DNA of 64,000 nt from JAJECS01 sp965219705 (GTDB lineage: Bacteria; Chloroflexota; UBA11872), in NCBI GenBank assembly GCA_965219705.1, contig OZ244789.1, positions 2,480,001-2,544,000 of the forward strand, in the 5' to 3' direction. The translations under genes were made by a program, and so were the position numbers. The first letter of the stretch is position 1. Every line of letters starts with the position of its first letter. The notes beneath the pieces were generated by a model, which searched no databases, was not told the DNA's origin, and saw only the letters and a program-made list of their open reading frames with translations. Below, in pieces: positions 17,987 to 26,660 of this stretch.

Positions 17987-18721
17987 CTACGCCGGGCGTT
18001 GGAGGTCGAGGACGCCCGGCGGAATCGCGTCCGCATCCGGTCGCAGCGGATCAGGCGATCCGCCGCCGGGCCCACGTACCCGGCGCAGGTAGTTCAGGGC
18101 CTTGCGCGTATCGCTGGCAACGCGCGGGGGCACGCACGTCCGCACGCGCCAGCGAAAGAGCCAGTACGTAAAGGACTTGTAGGTCGGCCAGGCGAGGCGC
18201 CGCGGGGGAGCGGCGCCTCGCTCCTCCGCGTGGGCCTCCAGCAATTCGGGCAGTGAGCGCCCGTAGATCCGCTCATAGAGCCCCAGGCCCGCGGACGCGT
18301 CCAGCGCGTGGAACTTTGCCGCCTCAAGCTCAACCGCGCAATGCAGCGCTTCTTCAACGGTGATGCCGTAGAAGTAGTTGAGATAGGCCGTATAGCTCGC
18401 AGGCCCCAGGGCGTCGCGGAATTCGGATTCGCTGAGGGCGATTGGCGGTTCACCGTCGAAGAGGAGCCGTTCGAGTTCTTCAGCCTTGGCCCCGCCGCCC
18501 GCGCCGACCAGGCGCTCGATGACGAGGAGCAGATCGAGCGCCTGGCCGTCGATCAGATACACGAGCCGCCGCTGCCGCACGACCTCGGAGGCGAGCGTCC
18601 AGACGCCGGCCGCGCGGAGCGCCGCGAGGTACCAGTGCGCGCCGAGCACCAGCTCGGCGCGATATCGCTCGAACGGGCGGGCGGCGTGGAGCGGCGCGTG
18701 TCCCGTCATCCCAGCCGCCAC
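17987..18721 (-). CDS. Uncharacterised 244-aa protein
   Basis: A mostly helical, Leu/Ala/Arg-rich protein with aromatic clusters: GAHWYLAALRAAGVWTLASE, YTAYLNYFYGITVEEALHC, and a Trp/Tyr/Arg segment near residue 190 (YKSFTYWLFRWRVRT). The last 30 residues are Pro/Asp-rich. I do not recognise a family. No signal peptide or full membrane helix is evident. It is convergent with the MFS gene (10-bp gap) and divergent from the RNase HI-like gene, so it is its own unit. Confidence 0.6.
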   Translation of the reverse strand: MAAGMTGHAPLHAARPFERYRAELVLGAHWYLAALRAAGVWTLASEVVRQRRLVYLIDGQALDLLLVIERLVGAGGGAKAEELERLLFDGEPPIALSESEFRDALGPASYTAYLNYFYGITVEEALHCAVELEAAKFHALDASAGLGLYERIYGRSLPELLEAHAEERGAAPPRRLAWPTYKSFTYWLFRWRVRTCVPPRVASDTRKALNYLRRVRGPGGGSPDPLRPDADAIPPGVLDLQRPA

Positions 18722-18774
18722 CTCGGCCGATAGGTACGATCACGCCCGCGAGCCACGCACGACTCCCGAGGCCC

Positions 18775-19200
18775 ACGATCAAGCTCACCATTCATTGCGA
18801 CGGAGCGAGCCGGGGGAACCCGGGACCGGCGGCCGCCGGCGTGGTGGCACTGAATGCCGAGGGCGAGATCGTCGCCCGGTCCGCGCTGCGGCTGGGGGAG
18901 ATGACGAACAATCGGGCGGAGTATCACGCCGTGTGGACCGGCATGCAGCTGGCCAGCCAGCTCGGCGCGACGGACATCGAGTTTCGGCTGGACAGCCTGC
19001 TGGCGGTGAGGCAGCTCAGCGGCGAGTGGCGCATCAAGCACGACGGCCTGCGCGCCCTGGCGGAACGCGTCCGGGCATGTGAGCCGCCCGAAGCCTGTAT
19101 TCGGTACACCCACGTAGGTCGCGAGGCCAACGCCATGGCGGACCGCCTGGCGAATTGGGCGCTGGACCGCACCGATCCGGCGGACGCCGCGCCCGGCTAG
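18775..19200 (+). CDS. RNase HI-like protein with no ATG/GTG/TTG start at the homologous N-terminus
   Basis: The frame from 18778 reads IKLTIHCDGASRGNPGPAAA, the normal beginning of RNase HI-like proteins, and continues VVALNAEGEIV. The four catalytic acids are visible: D in CDGAS, E in NNRAEYHAV, D in FRLDSLLAV and D in NAMADRLAN. The first standard start, GTG 18841, would delete the first catalytic Asp. No ATG, GTG, TTG or CTG occurs in frame between the upstream stop (18520-18522) and 18841. Likely starts are ACG 18775, ATC 18778 or ATT 18790, with GAGG at 18768-18771. The family is safe; the start is inferred. It may cut RNA in RNA-DNA hybrids. Confidence 0.8.
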   Translation, partial: TIKLTIHCDGASRGNPGPAAAGVVALNAEGEIVARSALRLGEMTNNRAEYHAVWTGMQLASQLGATDIEFRLDSLLAVRQLSGEWRIKHDGLRALAERVRACEPPEACIRYTHVGREANAMADRLANWALDRTDPADAAPG

Positions 19201-19255
19201 CGGCGGCGCGGCTGTGAACGCCGCGCACATGTTCTGAAAATTCTTGGTGAAACAC

Positions 19256-19284
19256 TTGACGCATGGTGGGGTATATGCTTTACT
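19256..19284 (+). promoter_or_regulatory. Candidate sigma70-type promoter of the mraZ-dcw cluster
   Basis: TTGACG (19256-19261), a 17-nt spacer, then TTTACT (19279-19284). The start point would be near 19291, giving a leader of about 90 nt before mraZ. Confidence 0.55.
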
Positions 19285-19294
19285 TCCGCCGTTG

Positions 19295-19334
19295 AATCAC
19301 CACTCAAGTGGTGATTAGTGGGGGAATGTGGGGA
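19295..19334 (+). promoter_or_regulatory. mraZ leader: 9-bp stem-loop and MraZ-box-like repeats
   Basis: AATCACCAC (19295-19303), loop TCAA, GTGGTGATT (19308-19316) form a perfect stem. TGGGG occurs at 19319 and 19329, a 10-nt spacing. MraZ is known to bind TGGGN repeats with 5-nt gaps in front of its own gene, so this is a likely autoregulatory site. The stem-loop could be a second operator or an RNA structure. Confidence 0.6.
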
Positions 19335-19377
19335 GGATGACCGCGAGGCATCGGTCCGCTCGCGAACGTCATGAGCA

Positions 19378-19818
19378 ATGCACGGCATCACGGGACTACG
19401 AGTCCACCAGCTCGACGCCAAGGGTCGTTTGGCCTTCCCCAGCAAATTTCGCGCCTTGCTTCCGGGCGGGGGCGTGCTCACAGTGGGCGCCGAGCGGTGC
19501 CTCACATTTTATCCGAGCGAGCGATGGCGCCAGATCGAGGACCGCTTGGCGACCATGGACTCCCTGGACCCCGACGTGCGCGACACCAAGCGGCGCGTAT
19601 TCGGCATGGCCGAGCGCGTGGACTTCGATGGGCAGGGCCGGATCAACATTCCGTCGCACCTTGTCGAGTTCGCTGGACTGGCAAAGCAAGTCGTCGTGAT
19701 TGGCACGGGCGATGTCATTGAAATCTGGGACGCCGAGGCCTGGCGCGATCAGCGCGACCGGATCGACGCGGACGCCGTCGCAATCATGCGGCGAGCCGGC
19801 GGAGGCGGCCCAAACTAA
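19378..19818 (+). CDS. mraZ: Transcriptional regulator MraZ
   Basis: A 146-aa protein with two AbrB-like half-domains: LDAKGRLAFPSKFRALL (about residues 12-28) and FDGQGRINIPSHLVEFAGL (about 82-100). Both carry the DxxGRxxxP motif of MraZ. MraZ forms a ring and represses or tunes the division cluster it heads. Length is normal (about 140-150 aa). It is the first gene of the dcw cluster, with candidate MraZ boxes at 19319-19334. The Gly-rich C-terminal tail (AGGGGPN) is slightly unusual. Confidence 0.95.
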   Translation: MHGITGLRVHQLDAKGRLAFPSKFRALLPGGGVLTVGAERCLTFYPSERWRQIEDRLATMDSLDPDVRDTKRRVFGMAERVDFDGQGRINIPSHLVEFAGLAKQVVVIGTGDVIEIWDAEAWRDQRDRIDADAVAIMRRAGGGGPN

Positions 19819-19832
19819 CTTTCGGGTGTTCT

Positions 19833-20759
19833 ATGGGGGACGCAGTGCCTCCCCTGCGTCCCCCATACACCAAACCTGCGAAGGGAGCGTCGGCAGTCCA
19901 CGCCTCGGTGCTCGTAGCGGCTGTCGTTGAGTTCACGGGGGTATCACAGGGGGGGAGCTACGTGGACGCAACTGCCGGCGCCGGAGGGCATACCCAAGCC
20001 CTTGTAGCGGCCGGCGCGACACGCGTCCTGGCGCTCGACGCCGATCCCGATGCCGTTGCGCGACTTCGCGCTCGGTTCAGCAACGAACCTCGAGTCTCAA
20101 CCGCGCAGGGAAATTTCTGCGACCTCGCGCGCATCGCCCCTGCCCACGGCTTCGACCGGGCCGATGGCGTGCTTTTTGACCTCGGACTCTCCAGCGATCA
20201 GCTCGACGATCCGTCACGGGGGTTCTCCTTTCAGCATGACGGTCCGCTCGACATGCGCTTCGATCCCAATTGCGGGCGTCCCGCCCTAGACCTTGTCAAC
20301 CGCCTTCCCGAGCCGGAGCTGGCGGATCTGCTGCGCCGATTTGGCGACGAGCGGCGCGCCGGACGCATTGCCCGCCGCATCGTTGAGCGCCGGCCGATCA
20401 CGAGCACCGCGGTGCTGGCGGCGGTGGTGCGGCGCGCCATCCCCGGCCGCCAACGGATTCATCCGGCTACCCGCACGTTTCAGGCGTTGCGCATGGCCGT
20501 CAACGACGAACTCGGCGCTCTGACGGCCGGTCTGCACGCCGCGCACGACCTTGCCGCTCCGGACGGCCGCGTGGTGGCCATCGCCTTTCACAGCCATGAG
20601 GACCGCATCGTCAAGCAGCGATTCCGCTCGTGGGCCGCCGCCGGTACGGCGGAGATTCTGACGCGCTCGCCGCTACGCGCGGACCGGTCGGAAGTGGCCG
20701 AGAATCGTCGGGCGCGCAGTGCCAAGCTGCGTGCCGCGCGCATGACGCCGGGCCACTGA
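19833..20759 (+). CDS. rsmH: 16S rRNA m4C1402 methyltransferase RsmH
   Basis: A 308-aa protein that N4-methylates C1402 of 16S rRNA. The SAM-binding motif YVDATAGAGGHTQALV (about residues 43-58), ALDADPDAV, VLFDLGLSSDQLDDPSRGFS, HPATRTFQALRMAVNDEL and AFHSHEDRIVK are all diagnostic. The first 20 residues (PPLRPPYTKPAKGA) are Pro/Lys-rich and may be partly untranslated; the family core begins near VHASVLVAAVV. No strong ribosome site is seen at ATG 19833. It sits in its usual place after mraZ. Confidence 0.95.
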   Translation: MGDAVPPLRPPYTKPAKGASAVHASVLVAAVVEFTGVSQGGSYVDATAGAGGHTQALVAAGATRVLALDADPDAVARLRARFSNEPRVSTAQGNFCDLARIAPAHGFDRADGVLFDLGLSSDQLDDPSRGFSFQHDGPLDMRFDPNCGRPALDLVNRLPEPELADLLRRFGDERRAGRIARRIVERRPITSTAVLAAVVRRAIPGRQRIHPATRTFQALRMAVNDELGALTAGLHAAHDLAAPDGRVVAIAFHSHEDRIVKQRFRSWAAAGTAEILTRSPLRADRSEVAENRRARSAKLRAARMTPGH

Positions 20760-20777
20760 TGGCCTCAATCGGTTGGG

Positions 20778-21248
20778 ATGGCCATGGCTGTCCGTGAGGC
20801 GCGGATCCAGCGCCGCACGCCGCTCGCGGCACAGCTGGCGCACGTGGTGCTGCGGCCGATCAGCCCATCGCGGCTGGTGCTGGCCCTCATCGTGGCGGCC
20901 TTCGTGCTGGCCATGGTGTGGGTGCAGCAGACCCAGGCGATCGTGCGGGTTGGGGGCGAGGTGCAGATCCAGGAGCGGAGGCTCGAGGTCCTGCTGCAGG
21001 CTCAGCAAGACCTGCGCGCGCAGCTGGCCAGCGAAAACGATCTCCCAACCGTGCAGCGTGCGGCATTCACGGACCTCGACATGCGCGAACCGACCGATTC
21101 CCTGTACGTGAGCAGTCAGGCATTGCCACCGGGCGTGTCATTGGACTTGCCGGTCTGGGCGGCGCCGAGCCAGAGGCTGTATGAGACTCCGTGGTGGGAA
21201 GCCTTTCTGCGAGCGATCAGTGCCAAGATCACGAGCCTCCGCGAGTAA
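20778..21248 (+). CDS. ftsL: FtsL-like division protein
   Basis: A 156-aa single-pass membrane protein: a basic cytoplasmic head, membrane segment LVLALIVAAFVLAMVWV (about residues 33-50), then a Gln/Glu/Leu coiled coil (VQIQERRLEVLLQAQQDLRA) outside. This topology and its place between rsmH and ftsI identify FtsL, which joins FtsQ/FtsB to activate FtsWI. The sequence itself diverges, as FtsL always does. The C-terminal part after residue 100 is longer than usual. It overlaps ftsI. Confidence 0.75.
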   Translation: MAMAVREARIQRRTPLAAQLAHVVLRPISPSRLVLALIVAAFVLAMVWVQQTQAIVRVGGEVQIQERRLEVLLQAQQDLRAQLASENDLPTVQRAAFTDLDMREPTDSLYVSSQALPPGVSLDLPVWAAPSQRLYETPWWEAFLRAISAKITSLRE

Positions 21249-23007
21249 GCGCCCGGTCAACGGCCGGCCGGACGAGCCCGCGGACCCAAGCCGGCGATTG
21301 GCCGTCATGCTTGGCGGCGCCGCGCTGGGCGCCGGGGTGCTCGGGTGGCGCCTCTACGACTGGCATGTGAATCAAGCGGCGGACCTGGCCGCGCGCGGCG
21401 CGGGCGAGCTGCTGGCGCGGACCGAGCTGCACCCGCGGCGCGGCACCATCTACGACATTTCCGGCGACGTGCTCGCCATCGAGCGCAGCGCCACCCGCGT
21501 GGTGGCGGACCCGCGCGTGGTGCACGAGGAGAGCGCCCCCTTCGACGTCGCCAATCGGCTCGGTGACATCCTCAGCCTCGATCCCATTCCGCTCGCAAAC
21601 GCGATCAGCAACCCTCGGTCCCGCTATGCGCTGTTGGCGACCGGCCTTGTGGACGGCACCCAACGGCGATTGCGTGACGCCGTGGCGGCCGACGAGCTCC
21701 CGGGCATCCGGCTCGAGCCGGATCGCGTGCGCGTGTACCCCAACGGCCGCCTCGGCGCGCATGTGCTGGGCTTTCTCGGTGAGCGCGTCGATCGACCGGG
21801 CGACATCGTCGGTCAGGCCGGCGTCGAGGCGCACTATGACGATTTGCTGTCGGGCAGTCCCGGCCTGCGCACCTCGGACCTCGACCGTCTGGGCCGCGAG
21901 ATTCCCATCGGGCGTCACAATCTGCTGCCGGCCCGCCACGGCTCCCACCTCACGCTCACCCTCAACCGCACCATCCAGCACATCGTCGAGGAGGAGCTGG
22001 AGGTGGCGGTCGATCGCTTCAGCGCGGCATCCGGCTCGGTGATCATGCTCGATCCGCGCACCGGCGCCATCTTGGCCCTGGCGAACGTGCCGGACTTTGA
22101 CCCGGCGCGCGTGCACGAATACCAGTCGTTTGGCCCGGAATTCGCGAATCGCGCGCTGAGCCACATCTATGAGCCGGGCAGCACGTTCAAGCTCGTCACG
22201 ATGGCTGCCGGGCTGGACAGCAAGGCCGTGACCCCCGAGTCGACCCATGATCTGCCGGGAACCCTTCGCTATTTCGGCGAGGAGTTCAAGAACTGGGACT
22301 TGCAGACCTATCCCGAGCAGAACATGACGAGCGTCTTGCGCCACTCAAGCAACACCGGCGCGATCTTTGTGGCGGATCGGACCGGTGCGGACCGGTTCTA
22401 TGCCTACGTCGAGAAATTCGGGTTCGGCGACGTCACCGGCGTGGACCTCAGCGGCGAGGTTCCTGGGATCCTGCGCCGCCGCGGCGACCAAGCGTGGTTC
22501 CCGGCTGATCTGGCGGCCAACTCGTTCGGTCACGGGATCGGCGTGACGGCACTCCAGTTAGCCGCCGCCATTGGCGCCATCGCCAACGACGGCACCCTCA
22601 TGCGTCCCCATATCGTTCGGGCGGTTGAGCACCCGGACGGCCGGCGGGGATTCGTGCAGCCGCAGGAGGTGCGACAGGTCATTTCGCCGGAGACGTCACG
22701 CCGGCTCATCCAGATGATCGAAAGTGCCGAATCCGGCATCCTGAACAACCCCGCGACAGTGGCCGGGTATCGCACCGCGGGTAAAACGGGCACCGCCGAA
22801 ATCCCGCTCGGCGGGCGCTTTCAATCCGACCTCTCGATCGCGTCGTACGCGGGGTTCGGACCGCTCGAGGACCCGCACGTGCTCACGCTCGTGGTGATCA
22901 ACCGCCCGCAGAAGGGCTTCTTCGGCGCGTTTGTGGCGTCACCAACCTTCCAGCGAATCATGACCCGGGTTTTTTCGTATCTGCGAATCCCGGCCCGCGC
23001 CGCATGA
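21181..23007 (+). CDS. ftsI: Division penicillin-binding protein (FtsI/PBP2-class transpeptidase)
   Basis: A 608-aa class B PBP that cross-links septal peptidoglycan. A short cytoplasmic head and membrane segment (AVMLGGAALGAGVLGW) are followed by a pedestal domain (ELHPRRGTIYDISGDVLAIE) and the transpeptidase: EPGSTFKLV with the catalytic Ser, SSNTGAI and KTGTAEIPLG. No PASTA domain follows. ATG 21181 has AGAGG six bases upstream but overlaps ftsL by 68 nt; GTG 21220 is the alternative. It pairs with FtsW encoded 4 bp downstream. Confidence 0.93.
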   Translation: MRLRGGKPFCERSVPRSRASASKRPVNGRPDEPADPSRRLAVMLGGAALGAGVLGWRLYDWHVNQAADLAARGAGELLARTELHPRRGTIYDISGDVLAIERSATRVVADPRVVHEESAPFDVANRLGDILSLDPIPLANAISNPRSRYALLATGLVDGTQRRLRDAVAADELPGIRLEPDRVRVYPNGRLGAHVLGFLGERVDRPGDIVGQAGVEAHYDDLLSGSPGLRTSDLDRLGREIPIGRHNLLPARHGSHLTLTLNRTIQHIVEEELEVAVDRFSAASGSVIMLDPRTGAILALANVPDFDPARVHEYQSFGPEFANRALSHIYEPGSTFKLVTMAAGLDSKAVTPESTHDLPGTLRYFGEEFKNWDLQTYPEQNMTSVLRHSSNTGAIFVADRTGADRFYAYVEKFGFGDVTGVDLSGEVPGILRRRGDQAWFPADLAANSFGHGIGVTALQLAAAIGAIANDGTLMRPHIVRAVEHPDGRRGFVQPQEVRQVISPETSRRLIQMIESAESGILNNPATVAGYRTAGKTGTAEIPLGGRFQSDLSIASYAGFGPLEDPHVLTLVVINRPQKGFFGAFVASPTFQRIMTRVFSYLRIPARAA

Positions 23008-23011
23008 GCTG

Positions 23012-24148
23012 ATGGCAACGAGCGCACATCCCGCGCTGCCGGGGATCCGGTGGCCGCCGCAGGATCCAATTCTGCTGCTCCTGACCGTGCTGCTGCCGTT
23101 GGGCGGCGCCGTCATGGTCGCCAGCGCCCGCATCCCGGCGGTGCTCGGCGAGGGCGCGCCAATCGACGCTGACACCATCCAGCAAATGGTGTTCGGGATC
23201 TCGGGGTTGGTGCTGGCGTTGGCGCTGAGCGCCGTGGACTACCAGCGCTACGAGCGCTTCGCCTTGCCGGCTCTGGGCGTGACCTGGCTGCTGCTCCTGG
23301 GGGTCTACTTCTTCTCGAACGCACCGCCGCACTTGGCGGCCAGACGCTGGTTCGTGATTGGGGACTTCACGCTGCAGCCCAGTGAGTTCGCCAAGATCGC
23401 CCTGATTCTGGCCCTGGCCAAGCTTGGCAAGCAGGTCGGCGCCAGGGTGCGGGATTGGCGCATTGCCGTGATCGGCGGCGGCGGACTCCTGGCCGCGGTG
23501 GTGCTGCCCGTGCTCGCGGAGCCCGACCTGGGAACGGCCGTCACCATGGCCGTCGTGGTTCTGGCGATGCTGTTCGTGGCCGGCGCTCGCCTGCGTCACA
23601 TTGCGGTGCTGCCGCTTGGCGCGCTGGTGGCCGGGGCGATTTCCATCGCCATCCACGAGTATCAGCGGACGCGGGTGCTGGCCTTCCTCACGCGCGACCC
23701 TGAAGTGACGAACACGGGCTACCAAGCCGCGCAGTCCAAGATTGCCCTCGGCGCTGGCGGCGTGACCGGCCGCGGCCTGGGTGCGGGCACGCAAAAGTTC
23801 TTGTTGCCGGTGCCCGATTCCGACTCCATCTTCGCCGTGATCGGCGAGGAGTTCGGGCTTGTCGGCACGGGGCTGGTGCTGCTGCTGTTTCTGGCGCTGT
23901 TCGTGCGCGGGGTCCAGATCGCCGGCGCCACCGAGGATCCCTTTGGCCGCTTGCTGGCCGTGGGCATCGTGACGCAGCTGACGTTTCAGGCCTTCGTGAA
24001 TATGGGCGTGGTCACGGGATTGATCCCCGTCACGGGCCTCACGCTGCCATTCGTGAGCCTGGGCGGCTCGTCGTTGCTCACCTCGCTGCTGATGATGGGC
24101 ATGTTGCTCAACGTGTCGCGCAAGTCCGCGTTGCAGCGGCGCGAATGA
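23012..24148 (+). CDS. ftsW: Peptidoglycan glycosyltransferase FtsW (SEDS family)
   Basis: A 378-aa, roughly ten-segment SEDS protein that polymerises lipid II at the septum with FtsI. Diagnostic stretches are RRWFVIGDFTLQPSEFAKIA, AEPDLGTAVTM, NTGYQAAQSKIALGAGGVTG, PDSDSIFAVIGEEFG and the C-terminal GLTLPFVSLGGSSLLTSL. The catalytic-site Asp region (EPDLGTA) is intact. It lies directly after ftsI and overlaps murG as ATGA, so FtsW rather than RodA is the natural reading. Confidence 0.94.
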   Translation: MATSAHPALPGIRWPPQDPILLLLTVLLPLGGAVMVASARIPAVLGEGAPIDADTIQQMVFGISGLVLALALSAVDYQRYERFALPALGVTWLLLLGVYFFSNAPPHLAARRWFVIGDFTLQPSEFAKIALILALAKLGKQVGARVRDWRIAVIGGGGLLAAVVLPVLAEPDLGTAVTMAVVVLAMLFVAGARLRHIAVLPLGALVAGAISIAIHEYQRTRVLAFLTRDPEVTNTGYQAAQSKIALGAGGVTGRGLGAGTQKFLLPVPDSDSIFAVIGEEFGLVGTGLVLLLFLALFVRGVQIAGATEDPFGRLLAVGIVTQLTFQAFVNMGVVTGLIPVTGLTLPFVSLGGSSLLTSLLMMGMLLNVSRKSALQRRE

Positions 24149-25269
24149 GAATCCTGCTGGCCGGCGGCGGCACCGCCGGACACATCTTTCCGACTCTGGC
24201 CGTGGCGCGGCGTCTGCGCGAGCTGCTCGGCGCCGACGGGGCCGAGCTCACGATCGTCTGCGGCGCGCGTGAGCTTGATCGGGAGCTGTACCGGGGCGTG
24301 GATTTCGACCTCTTCCCCATCCACGTGCGCGGCATCGTGGGCGTGGGTTTCGCGCGTCTGCCGGCACGGCTTTGGCGACTCTGCATCTCGACGGTTGCCG
24401 TGTGGCGCGACCTCGGAGAACGGCCGCCGGACGCGATCGTCGCCAGCGGCGGCTATGTGAGCGTCCCCGTCATGCTGGCCGGGTGGCTGCGGGGCGTCCC
24501 GCGCCTGATCTTCTCCGGCGACGCGCAGCTCGGGTGGGCCACGAAGGCGCTGGCCCCACTGGCCACCGTCGCCACGGTGGCATTCCCCGAAGCGGTGGGG
24601 CAACTGCGCGGCCCGCGGATCGAGTTCACGGGCTATCCCCTGCGGGACGTCTTTGCGCATCCCGATCGCGCCGCCGGCCGCGCTCGCGTGGGCGCTCCAC
24701 CGGACGAGGTCCTCGTGCTCGTCGTGGGCGGCAGTCAGGGCGCACATGCGATTAACCTGGCCGTTGCGCGGGATCTCGCCCACTTGCTCGAGCGGGCGGT
24801 GATCGTGCATGTGACCGGACGCCACGATCTCGAATGGCTTGCCACCGCGCGGGAGAGACTGCCCGCCGAGCTCCGCGCGCGCTACCACGTCCACGCCTTC
24901 ATCAGGGATGGCTTCGCCGATCTGATGGCGGCCGCCGACCTGATGGTCACGCGTTCGGGTGCAACGGCCGTGGCCGAGCTTGGCGCCGTCGGTGCTCCCG
25001 CCGTGATCGTGCCCGGCGCCTTCGGCGCTGGACACCAGATTGCCACCGCGAACGCTGTTGCCGCATCCGGAGCGGCCGTGGTTCTGCTGGACGAGGATCT
25101 GGCGCAGGGCCGACTCGCCTCGACGATCGCGGACCTGCTGGCCGACGGTCGCCGCCTCGCCAAGATGCGCCGCGCGGCGGCGGCGCGCGGCCGGCCGGCC
25201 GCCGCAGACGCCGTGGCCCGAATCGCGATCAAGCTCGCCGATCCGACCTGGCAGGCGGCGCAGGCATGA
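24145..25269 (+). CDS. murG: UDP-GlcNAc:lipid I GlcNAc transferase MurG
   Basis: A 374-aa GT-B enzyme that adds GlcNAc to lipid I to make lipid II on the inner membrane face. It shows the first glycine loop LLAGGGTAGHIFPTLAVARR, PDAIVASGGYVSVPVMLAG, VVGGSQGAHAINLAV and the UDP-GlcNAc site with TRSGATAVAELGAVGAPAVI followed by GHQIATAN. Length is normal. ATG 24145 overlaps the ftsW stop, and its stop overlaps murC (ATGA). Confidence 0.96.
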   Translation: MRILLAGGGTAGHIFPTLAVARRLRELLGADGAELTIVCGARELDRELYRGVDFDLFPIHVRGIVGVGFARLPARLWRLCISTVAVWRDLGERPPDAIVASGGYVSVPVMLAGWLRGVPRLIFSGDAQLGWATKALAPLATVATVAFPEAVGQLRGPRIEFTGYPLRDVFAHPDRAAGRARVGAPPDEVLVLVVGGSQGAHAINLAVARDLAHLLERAVIVHVTGRHDLEWLATARERLPAELRARYHVHAFIRDGFADLMAAADLMVTRSGATAVAELGAVGAPAVIVPGAFGAGHQIATANAVAASGAAVVLLDEDLAQGRLASTIADLLADGRRLAKMRRAAAARGRPAAADAVARIAIKLADPTWQAAQA

Positions 25270-26660
25270 GCGCCGAGCCGCGGCGGCTGCTGGCGTCCGG
25301 CGTGCGCCACGTGCATGTCGTGGGCGTAGCCGGAGCGGGCATGTCCGGCATCGCGGCGGCGCTGCTCGACCTGGAACTGCATCTGAGCGGCAGTGACCTG
25401 CGCACCACCCCTGCAACGGATCGGCTCGCGGCGCGCGGCGCCCATATTCAGGGCGGTCATGCCATCGGCAATGTTGTCGGAGCCGACCTGGTGGTGCATT
25501 CCGCGGCTGTCCCGGCGGACAATGTGGAGCTCGTCGAGGCCCGGGCCCGCGGCGTGCCGGTGGCCTCGCGCGCGGCGATCATCGCCGAGCTCTTCAACGA
25601 GTCGCGCGGCATCGCCATCGCCGGGACGCATGGCAAGTCCACCACCAGCGCCATGACGGCCACGGTGCTCCGGGTGACGGGCCGCGACCCGAGCTTTCTC
25701 ATCGGCGCGGCCAGCCCGTCGCTCGATCACGACAACGGTCGCTTCCGGCGGGGGAGCTGGATGGTCGTCGAAGCCGACGAGTTCGACTCGGCGCTTCTTG
25801 CCTATCGTCCCGAGATTGCCGTCATCACCAACCTCGAGCGCGATCATCTGGACTACTTCGGGTCCGAGGCGCGGTTGGTCGAGGCCTTCGCCACATTCGC
25901 GGCGCGGCTGCCCGCGGGCTCGCAGTTGATCGCCCGCGGCGACGTGGCCCACTTGCGACACGTGGCGACCAGAGCGCCCATGCCCGCGATGTGGTTCGGC
26001 CCGGGCGAAGCGTGGGACCTAGCGGCCTACGCTCCGGTTGCCGACGGGTCCGCGCTGGAATTTCGCACGCCGCACGGGCTGCTGGGCTGCCATCTGCGGG
26101 TGCGCGGACACCACAATGCGTGGAACGCGCTGGCGGCGCTGATGGCGTCCACCTTGGCCGGGGTGCCGGCGGCGGATGCCGCGCAGGCGCTCGAGTCGTT
26201 CGCCGGCGTCGAGCGCCGCCTGCACGTGCGGGCCTGCGCGGGCGGCGTGCGGGTGCTCGAAGACTACGCGCACCATCCCACGGCCGTGCGCGCCACCATC
26301 GAAGCGGCGCGCGAGTTCACCCACCGACGGCTGTGGGCGATCTATCAGCCGCTGCTCCGCAGCCGGACGCTCGACCTCTTGGATGACTTTGTGGACGCGT
26401 TTGCGGGCGCCGACCGCGTAACTCTCGCGGAGATCTACTCACCGCCGGGCCGTGAGCACGGCGTCGCTGCCAGCTCGGCGCTCCTGGCCGCCCGCGTCCG
26501 ACATCCGGATGCGAGCTTCTTGCCGTCGTTTGATGTCATCGCCGCCTTGGTCGCCGCGGAGGCCGCCGAGGGCGATCTCATCCTGGTCATGGGACCGGAT
26601 TCCGTGACCCCGCTGGCAGATCGGATAAGCGAGTGGGTCAGCGCGCGGGCGGCTGCATGA
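25266..26660 (+). CDS. murC: UDP-N-acetylmuramate-L-alanine ligase MurC
   Basis: A 464-aa ligase that adds L-Ala to UDP-MurNAc. It has the N-terminal HVVGVAGAGMSGIAAALL, the ATP loop GTHGKSTTSAM, EADEFDSALLAYRP, ITNLERDHLDYFGS, a HHNAWNALAAL segment and the C-terminal DYAHHPTAVRATIEAA. These are the MurC-type motifs. ATG 25266 is set by overlap with murG and by homology. The partner ligases MurD, MurE and MurF and the translocase MraY are not in this cluster. Confidence 0.95.
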   Translation: MSAEPRRLLASGVRHVHVVGVAGAGMSGIAAALLDLELHLSGSDLRTTPATDRLAARGAHIQGGHAIGNVVGADLVVHSAAVPADNVELVEARARGVPVASRAAIIAELFNESRGIAIAGTHGKSTTSAMTATVLRVTGRDPSFLIGAASPSLDHDNGRFRRGSWMVVEADEFDSALLAYRPEIAVITNLERDHLDYFGSEARLVEAFATFAARLPAGSQLIARGDVAHLRHVATRAPMPAMWFGPGEAWDLAAYAPVADGSALEFRTPHGLLGCHLRVRGHHNAWNALAALMASTLAGVPAADAAQALESFAGVERRLHVRACAGGVRVLEDYAHHPTAVRATIEAAREFTHRRLWAIYQPLLRSRTLDLLDDFVDAFAGADRVTLAEIYSPPGREHGVAASSALLAARVRHPDASFLPSFDVIAALVAAEAAEGDLILVMGPDSVTPLADRISEWVSARAAA

